From Acidobacteriota bacterium (GTDB lineage Bacteria > Acidobacteriota > Terriglobia > Terriglobales > Acidobacteriaceae): a stretch of 36,050 nucleotides of DNA. The translations under genes were made by a program, and so were the position numbers. Under the pieces are notes generated by a model that did no database searches, was not told the origin of the DNA, and was given only the letters and a program-made list of their open reading frames with translations. Where the stretch lies: assembly GCA_021792795.1 (NCBI GenBank), contig JAJYUB010000035.1, positions 1 through 36,050 of the forward strand, given 5' to 3'. Below, piece after piece: positions 31,385 to 36,050 of this stretch; the first letter of the stretch is position 1; each line of letters opens with the position of its first letter.

Positions 31385-32383
31385 ATGGCGACCACGAGCC
31401 CAACAACTCCGTCAACTACTGCGATGCCGTCGGCCGCCTACGTGACTCTGAAACGCACCGCCGTCGCAGTTGTGCTGGTCGCGATGGCCATCGACATCGT
31501 TATGAGCGCGGTGTTTTATCGCCATCCTGTGTGGACGATCAATCAGGCCACGGATGTGCGTCTGCGGCTTGCTGGATTTCACAGCGAGTATGTCCGCGTG
31601 GATTCCTATCGCGTACATTATTTTGTCGGCGGCAAGGGGAAACCGCTGGTGCTGATTCATGGACTGGGCGCTCGCAGTGAGGATTGGATGCCCGAAATGC
31701 CGGCGTATGCGAAGAACGGATTTCGCGTCTATGCCATTGACCTGCTTGGGTGCGGACGGACGGACCGCTCGGACATTGCGTACACGATTGGGCAGCAGGC
31801 GGATTTGATTTACGGATTTTTAGGCGCGATGAAGGTAGACAAAGCGGACGTCATTGGCTGGTCGATGGGCGGCTGGGTGGCGTTGGAATTTGCCCTGCAA
31901 CATCCACAGCGTGTAGACCGGTTGGTGGCGATGGACAGCGCTGGATTGAAATTCAAGACCGATCTTTCACCGGAGATTTTGGAGCCGAACAATATTTCGC
32001 AGCTCAAGCGTCTGGAAACGATACTGCTGTCGCACACGTACTACATCCCAGGATTTGTACAGCGCGATCTGCTGCGTACGATGGAACGCAATCGGTCGGT
32101 GGTGCAACGAACGCTGCAGTCGTTGCTGCGCGAAGATGGCGATTTTGCAGGGCGACTGGGCCAGCTACAGATGCCAGTGCTGCTGGTCTGGGGCGCGGAC
32201 GATGACTTGATGCCGCCCAGCGTTGGATTGCAGATGCACGGTGCAATTCCGCAATCCGTGCTGGAACTGTATTCCGGGTGCGGGCATATGGGACCGGCAA
32301 CTTGCGCTGACCGCATGGTGCCGCGAGTAATTGATTTTCTACGGAGCCAGCCACCCATGGCAGGCGGGGGGTTTCATTATTGA
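31385..32383 (+). CDS. Membrane-anchored alpha/beta hydrolase
   Basis: Alpha/beta-hydrolase fold protein of 332 residues. One N-terminal membrane helix (about residues 22-42, TAVAVVLVAMAIDIVMSAVF) is followed by a typical catalytic domain. LVLIHGLGARSEDW is the oxyanion-hole motif, VIGWSMGGWVALEFA carries the nucleophile Ser, LLVWGADDDLMPP the acidic residue and YSGCGHMGPATCAD the His. The best general match is lipase/esterase or MhpC-like hydrolase; the substrate is unknown. ATG 31385 has no clear ribosome binding site, and ATG 31355 (ten residues longer) is an alternative. It is convergent with ubiX, with 15 bases between stops. Confidence 0.82.
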   Translation: MATTSPTTPSTTAMPSAAYVTLKRTAVAVVLVAMAIDIVMSAVFYRHPVWTINQATDVRLRLAGFHSEYVRVDSYRVHYFVGGKGKPLVLIHGLGARSEDWMPEMPAYAKNGFRVYAIDLLGCGRTDRSDIAYTIGQQADLIYGFLGAMKVDKADVIGWSMGGWVALEFALQHPQRVDRLVAMDSAGLKFKTDLSPEILEPNNISQLKRLETILLSHTYYIPGFVQRDLLRTMERNRSVVQRTLQSLLREDGDFAGRLGQLQMPVLLVWGADDDLMPPSVGLQMHGAIPQSVLELYSGCGHMGPATCADRMVPRVIDFLRSQPPMAGGGFHY

Positions 32384-32398
32384 CCGAACTCTACGCGG

Positions 32399-33004
32399 CT
32401 ATTTGGATTTGCCGGTCCATTGATACGCGGAGTCTTGGGGCAGGCCGAGGTGCGCCAGCACGCGGCAAACATATTGCCGCGCCATTTCCAGCGTGCCGGT
32501 GGGGCGGTTGTAGAAGACGGGAATGACAGGGAAAATGGTTGCGCCCGCGTCGGCTGCCAACTGCATGTTGCGCAGATGAATTTTGTTGAAGGGAGTTTCG
32601 CGGACGCCCAGCAGCAACGGCCGTCGTTCTTTAAGGCAGACATCCGCGGCCCGCGCGATCAGGTTGTCGGCCAGTCCGTTGGCGATCGCGCCAAGCGTCC
32701 CCATGCTGCAGGGGAGAATGATCATTCCGTCACAGGGACAACTGCCGCTGGCAATGGGAGCACCGATGTCGCCGGGCGCATGCTGGATGATCTTGTCGCT
32801 CGTTTGCCCGAGGAGTTTCGCCACTATGTCCTTGCGTCCGCTAATTTCAAGTTCCTCGGCAAGGACGCGAAGAGAACTTTCTGATGCGATGAAGTGAACG
32901 CGTTCGACGCGCGCATCCTGTTCCAGTAGAAGAAGCAGTTCGCGTGTCAGAATTGCGCCGCTGGCGCCAGTTAGCGCGACGGTCAAAGTTTTTCCGGATG
33001 GCAT
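32399..33004 (-). CDS. ubiX: Flavin prenyltransferase
   Basis: Makes the prenylated FMN cofactor for UbiD-type decarboxylases. It has 201 residues: TLTVALTGASGAILTRELLL at the start, HFIASESSLRVLAEEL, PIASGSCPCDGMIILPCSMG, LADNLIARAADVCLKERRPL and the VRETPFNKIHLRNM motif. I use ATG 33004 because it fits the family start and has AGG before it. ATG 33031 in the same frame would overlap the end of purB and add nine residues. It is the last gene of a grx-purB-ubiX operon. No ubiD is in the window. Confidence 0.92.
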   Translation of the reverse strand: MPSGKTLTVALTGASGAILTRELLLLLEQDARVERVHFIASESSLRVLAEELEISGRKDIVAKLLGQTSDKIIQHAPGDIGAPIASGSCPCDGMIILPCSMGTLGAIANGLADNLIARAADVCLKERRPLLLGVRETPFNKIHLRNMQLAADAGATIFPVIPVFYNRPTGTLEMARQYVCRVLAHLGLPQDSAYQWTGKSK

Positions 33005-33020
33005 CGAGCGGCCTGCTCTC

Positions 33021-34322
33021 TCAAGCTTCATGGTTCAAGACACGATCAAAGATGGTATCGACATTGGTGAGTTGGCGTTGTAGATCGAAGGCGCGGGCCA
33101 GCTTCTCCGGAGACAGCAATTTTGTAATCGCGGGATCGTTGCCAACCTCTTCGCGGAAATTCAGATCCTGTTGCCAGGCGCGCATGGCGTGGGACTGAAC
33201 CACCTTGTACGCATCCTCGCGCGACATACCGGCTTCGGCGAGATCGAGCAGCAGCTGGCCAGAAAAAATGAGGCCGTCGGTGAGCTCCAAATTGCGCAAC
33301 ATGCGTTGCGGATGCACGACCAGCTTGTCGATGAGGTGGGTCGTCTTCTCCAGCAAGTAGTCCGTCAAAATCGTCGAGTCGGGGAAAATGATGCGCTCGA
33401 CGGAGGAGTGAGAAATATCGCGCTCGTGCCACAGGGCCACATTTTCCAGCGCCGCCTGCTGATTGGCTCGGACCACGCGGGCTAGGCCGCTGATCTGCTC
33501 GCTGGTGATGGGGTTGCGCTTGTGCGGCATGGCGGAGGAGCCTTTTTGCTTCTCGGAGAAATATTCCTCCGCTTCGCGAACTTCAGTGCGCTGCAAGTGG
33601 CGGATTTCAACTGCAATCTTGTCCAGCGTGGCTGTAATTAACGCCAGCGTGCCGATGTAGAACGCATGTCGGTCGCGCTGCAGCACCTGGGTGGCAACCA
33701 AGGCAGGCGTGAGGCCGAGACGCTCGCAGATGCGGGCTTCATGTTCCGGCTTCAGGTGGCCGAAGGTGCCGACCGCGCCGGAAAGTTTGCCGATGCGCAT
33801 GTCCTCCGCAGCCATGTCGAAGCGGCGAAGATTTCGCCGCATCTCCGCGTACCAGTTCAGCAGCTTCAGGCCGAACGTGGTGGGCTCAGCGTGTACGCCG
33901 TGCGTGCGTCCGACCGTAGGCGTGTGATGGAATTCGATGGCGCGGCTCTTCAGTACATCCAGAAAGCGGAGAATGTCCGCTCGCAGGATGGCAGAGGCGG
34001 CCTTTACCTGGAGTGCCTGCGCGGTATCGACGACATCGTTCGAGGTAAGGCCATAGTGCAGCCAGCGTGCCTCGGGTCCGATCTTTTCTGCGACCGCAGT
34101 GGTGAAGGCAATCACGTCGTGCCGAACTTCCGCCTCAATCTGTTGAATACGAGCCACGTCGATGCTACCGCGCTCGCGAATGGCGCGGGCCGCGTCGGCG
34201 GGAACGATACCGAACTCGGCCAGCGCCTCGGAGGCCGCGGCTTCGACCTCCAGCCACATGCGGTACTTGTTTTCTTCCGTCCAGATGCGGCCCATGGCGG
34301 GGCGTGTGTAGCGTGCAATCAC
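33021..34322 (-). CDS. purB: Adenylosuccinate lyase
   Basis: Splits SAICAR and adenylosuccinate in purine synthesis. The 433 residues match the short bacterial form. Seen: RYTRPAMGRIWTEENKYRMW at the start, HYGLTSNDVVDTA, VGRTHGVHAEPTTFGLKLLN with the catalytic His, and the fumarase/aspartase-superfamily signature GSSAMPHKRNPITSEQISGL with the catalytic Ser loop. It starts with GTG 34322, preceded by AAGGGA, and overlaps the glutaredoxin stop (GTGA). Its own stop lies close before or within the start region of ubiX, so the three genes form one transcript. Confidence 0.95.
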   Translation of the reverse strand: MIARYTRPAMGRIWTEENKYRMWLEVEAAASEALAEFGIVPADAARAIRERGSIDVARIQQIEAEVRHDVIAFTTAVAEKIGPEARWLHYGLTSNDVVDTAQALQVKAASAILRADILRFLDVLKSRAIEFHHTPTVGRTHGVHAEPTTFGLKLLNWYAEMRRNLRRFDMAAEDMRIGKLSGAVGTFGHLKPEHEARICERLGLTPALVATQVLQRDRHAFYIGTLALITATLDKIAVEIRHLQRTEVREAEEYFSEKQKGSSAMPHKRNPITSEQISGLARVVRANQQAALENVALWHERDISHSSVERIIFPDSTILTDYLLEKTTHLIDKLVVHPQRMLRNLELTDGLIFSGQLLLDLAEAGMSREDAYKVVQSHAMRAWQQDLNFREEVGNDPAITKLLSPEKLARAFDLQRQLTNVDTIFDRVLNHEA

Positions 34323-34627
34323 GAGCGTGATCCCTTATGCGTGACAGATTGCTGGGGGGAAGCGCCGCTATCAGGTTGGGCGACGCCGAGGAGTGCGGCC
34401 ATCTCCTCATAGAGGAACCCATAGCCCGGTTGATACGGCTGCACCCATTTGCCGTCGATGACGAACTGCGGGATGGCGCGTTTTCCGGTGTGGGCGACGA
34501 CTTCCTGCGCCGCACCGGGCGTGGTTTCGATATCGATTTCGGTATGAGGAATGTTGTAGCGCTGGAGAAAGCGTTTGGCTTCGCGGCAGTCAGGACACCA
34601 GGACGCCGAGTACACGATCAAAGTCAT
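34319..34627 (-). CDS. Glutaredoxin-family protein
   Basis: Small cytosolic thiol reductase of 102 residues. YSASWCPDCREAKRFL gives a CPDC active site like the mycoredoxin and NrdH-type group. HTEIDIETTPGAAQEV and the cis-Pro in RAIPQFVIDGKW complete the thioredoxin-like fold. The C-terminal tail of about 15 residues (DSGASPQQSVTHKGSRS) is not part of the domain. GGAG lies two bases before ATG 34627, closer than usual. First gene of the operon with purB and ubiX. Confidence 0.9.
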   Translation of the reverse strand: MTLIVYSASWCPDCREAKRFLQRYNIPHTEIDIETTPGAAQEVVAHTGKRAIPQFVIDGKWVQPYQPGYGFLYEEMAALLGVAQPDSGASPQQSVTHKGSRS

Positions 34628-34711
34628 ATCTCCATGATAAATGGCAGGATGAAATTAGGGGGAGGGACGTTTTGTCGTAAGCAGCGGTGTCTGAGTGTTT
34701 GGGTCCTCACA

Positions 34712-34804
34712 TTAGGAGGCAGGGACTGCGAGCTTCGGTTTGGTATGCCAGACGACTGGTTCGACGGGTCCGACGAGGAAGATCCAAATGAGGACGCCGA
34801 CCAT
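34712..34804 (-). pseudogene. Detached 3' end of the MFS transporter gene
   Basis: Thirty codons directly after the premature stop, in the same frame, encode the rest of helix 12 and the short cytosolic tail (LIWIFLVGPVEPVVW, then HTKPKLAVPAS). The GPVEPV(V/R)W ending is a hallmark of the ACS transporters. It begins by chance with an ATG but has no ribosome binding site of its own. Confidence 0.7.
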
Positions 34805-35941
34805 TTACACCGCCGCCAAAATGACGAACGCCCATGAAAAATATCCTGTCCGCTGGATCACAAACCCGGTGACGGCAGGAGCCACGATTCCAGAAAGATT
34901 GCCGATGCAGCACTGAAAACCTGTCCAGCGTCCAGAGGCATTGGGTCCGGCGAGTGTCTGCGTGATGGGAAATACATTCGATGTGGAGATGCCAATACCC
35001 ATGACGCCCAAGGTGACCATTACGATGCATAGACGCGACGCGAAAACAGGGGCGAGAAGAAGGGAAGTGCCGGACAGGGCGATACCTCCTGCGACGAAGG
35101 TTTTGCGAGCTAGAGTAGGGCTGCCGCCAGCCAGAATCCAGCGGTCGGAAAGCCAACCGGAGACGATGGTACAGACCGCTGCGAGCAGATATGCGGTGCC
35201 TCCGACTTTGGCCATCGTGTTCATGGAGAAGTGGCGTTCGCGGACCAGATAGAAGGGCAGCCAGGTGATCAGAAAATAGTTCACATAGTTTCCGCAGAAC
35301 AGGCCGAGGAATGTTCCCCAGGCAGAGCGTAGTCGCAGGAATTCAGAAAGCGTCGGGATTCCGGTCGAACCCCCCGTTGCAGAAACCGGCGGCGGAGGCA
35401 TGAGTTTCATCCATGGGATCAGCCAAAGCAGGCTGAGGAGTCCGAGTCCAACAAAAAACGGACGCCAGCCGAAGCGAGCCATGAGCGTTCCACCCAGAAC
35501 GATGCCAATCCCGGGTCCAAGCAACAACCCAGCCGATACCACCGAGTTGGCAAGTCCGCGATGCTGTTCGTGAAAATTGAGGGCGATGATCTTCGAATAG
35601 GAAGGGTAGGCTACGGACTCGCCGATTCCGAGGGTCAAGCGCACTACAAACAGGGCCGTCAGAGTGTGTACGAAGCCAGTGGCGGCGGTCGAGGCAGACC
35701 AGACGAAGAATCCTGCTGCCATGAGCCAGCTGACGTTGAGCCGATCGACCAGCCATCCTGAAATAGGCTGCATACAGGCGTAGGTCCAGAAGAAAGCGGA
35801 CAGCAAAATTCCGAGATGAGAGGCTGAAATTTGCAGATCGTTTTTCACCATGGGTGCAGCGATGGACAGGTTGCCGCGATCAATGTAGTTGAGAAATACA
35901 GAGATGCCAAGCAGCACCAGGAGAGCTATTGACTTCTGCAT
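34805..35941 (-). CDS. MFS transporter (anion:cation symporter type), cut short by an in-frame stop
   Basis: Major facilitator of the ACS/phthalate-permease type for organic anions or sugar acids. Seen: NYIDRGNLSIAAPMVKNDL after helix 1, WTYACMQPISGWLVDRLNVS, TLGIGESVAYPSYSKIIAL, HRGLANSVVSAGLLLGPGIG and a second half of six segments. The frame stops at TAA (34805-34807) in the last membrane helix (WAFVILAAV-stop). Immediately after it the same frame continues for 30 codons, MVGVLIWIFLVGPVEPVVWH and more, to TAA at 34712-34714. That is exactly the normal end of this family. So it is either a recent nonsense mutation, a sequence error or a read-through stop. ATG 35941 has no clear Shine-Dalgarno. 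Confidence 0.82.
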   Translation of the reverse strand: MQKSIALLVLLGISVFLNYIDRGNLSIAAPMVKNDLQISASHLGILLSAFFWTYACMQPISGWLVDRLNVSWLMAAGFFVWSASTAATGFVHTLTALFVVRLTLGIGESVAYPSYSKIIALNFHEQHRGLANSVVSAGLLLGPGIGIVLGGTLMARFGWRPFFVGLGLLSLLWLIPWMKLMPPPPVSATGGSTGIPTLSEFLRLRSAWGTFLGLFCGNYVNYFLITWLPFYLVRERHFSMNTMAKVGGTAYLLAAVCTIVSGWLSDRWILAGGSPTLARKTFVAGGIALSGTSLLLAPVFASRLCIVMVTLGVMGIGISTSNVFPITQTLAGPNASGRWTGFQCCIGNLSGIVAPAVTGFVIQRTGYFSWAFVILAAV

Positions 35942-35956
35942 AAATAATGCAATGGC

Positions 35957-36050
35957 CTAGCGCAAAGAAAAGCTCAGTTCGGATTGTGCGATGCAGCCAC
36001 GCAGTTTTTGCTGTGAGTTGCGAATGCCGTCGATGGAACCGAGAATGTCT
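35957..36050 (-). CDS. 3' end of a gene (partial)
   Basis: Minus-strand frame entering from the window edge and stopping at TAG 35957-35959. The visible last 30 residues are DILGSIDGIRNSQQKLRGCI followed by AQSELSFSLR. This is too short to name a family. It lies 15 bases before the MFS start, so the two are probably one operon, and it may be a catabolic enzyme or regulator acting on the transported compound. Confidence 0.45.
   Translation of the reverse strand, partial: DILGSIDGIRNSQQKLRGCIAQSELSFSLR

Noticed and set aside
1-36050. CRISPR arrays, complete insertion sequences, rRNA genes or a replication origin
   Set aside because: I looked for regularly spaced repeats, transposase motifs and rRNA sequence and saw none; the only mobile-element traces are the integrase remnant and the short palindromic repeat.

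Overview
The window looks like chromosomal DNA from a GC-rich, Gram-negative soil-type bacterium, most probably an acidobacterium (class Terriglobia). That placement is an inference from gene families, gene order and moderate GC content; no rRNA or other decisive marker is present. Most of the window is housekeeping and accessory metabolism in short operons. It carries three tRNA genes: Ser-GGA, Arg-ACG and Gln-CTG.

Layout. 1-4224: the start of a divergent gene, then a tightly coupled deoxy-sugar operon (class II aldolase, rhamnulokinase, lactaldehyde dehydrogenase) that turns L-rhamnose-type sugars into DHAP and lactate. 4225-6509: an empty spacer with hairpins, an M29 aminopeptidase, and a broken phage-type integrase with its arm-site-like repeats beside tRNA-Ser. 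6756-14349: a polyprenyl-phosphate glycosyltransferase, a quinone oxidoreductase, a small orphan gene lying between two copies of a palindromic repeat, a CpsB/YwqE-type phosphatase, purQ, a half-size AI-2E family membrane protein, yebC, a PagL-like lipid A deacylase and a glutamate formimidoyltransferase. 14471-15430: a secreted protein of unknown function.

15595-19892 is the most interesting part, a fluoride-response locus. A sigma70-like promoter leads into a fluoride (crcB-motif) riboswitch, then a 52-codon small membrane ORF, then a second fluoride riboswitch whose 3' strand can pair perfectly with the Shine-Dalgarno of the next gene. That gene encodes a 697-residue dynamin-like GTPase. 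It is followed by the fluoride channel gene crcB and by three DUF190 domains in two genes. A dynamin-like GTPase as the first main gene of a doubly riboswitch-controlled fluoride operon is, to my knowledge, not a described arrangement.

20348-36050: tRNA-Arg; two convergent, overlapping CPBP-family membrane proteins; a TlpA-like thioredoxin lipoprotein; an HpnB-like glycosyltransferase; a pterin cluster (two tandem PTPS paralogues, one with an altered catalytic His, plus folE); truB; the tesA | ybbA-ybbP neighbourhood known from E. coli; tRNA-Gln with a clear promoter; an alpha/beta hydrolase; a glutaredoxin-purB-ubiX operon; an MFS transporter interrupted by an in-frame stop in its last membrane helix; and the 3' end of one more gene at the window edge.
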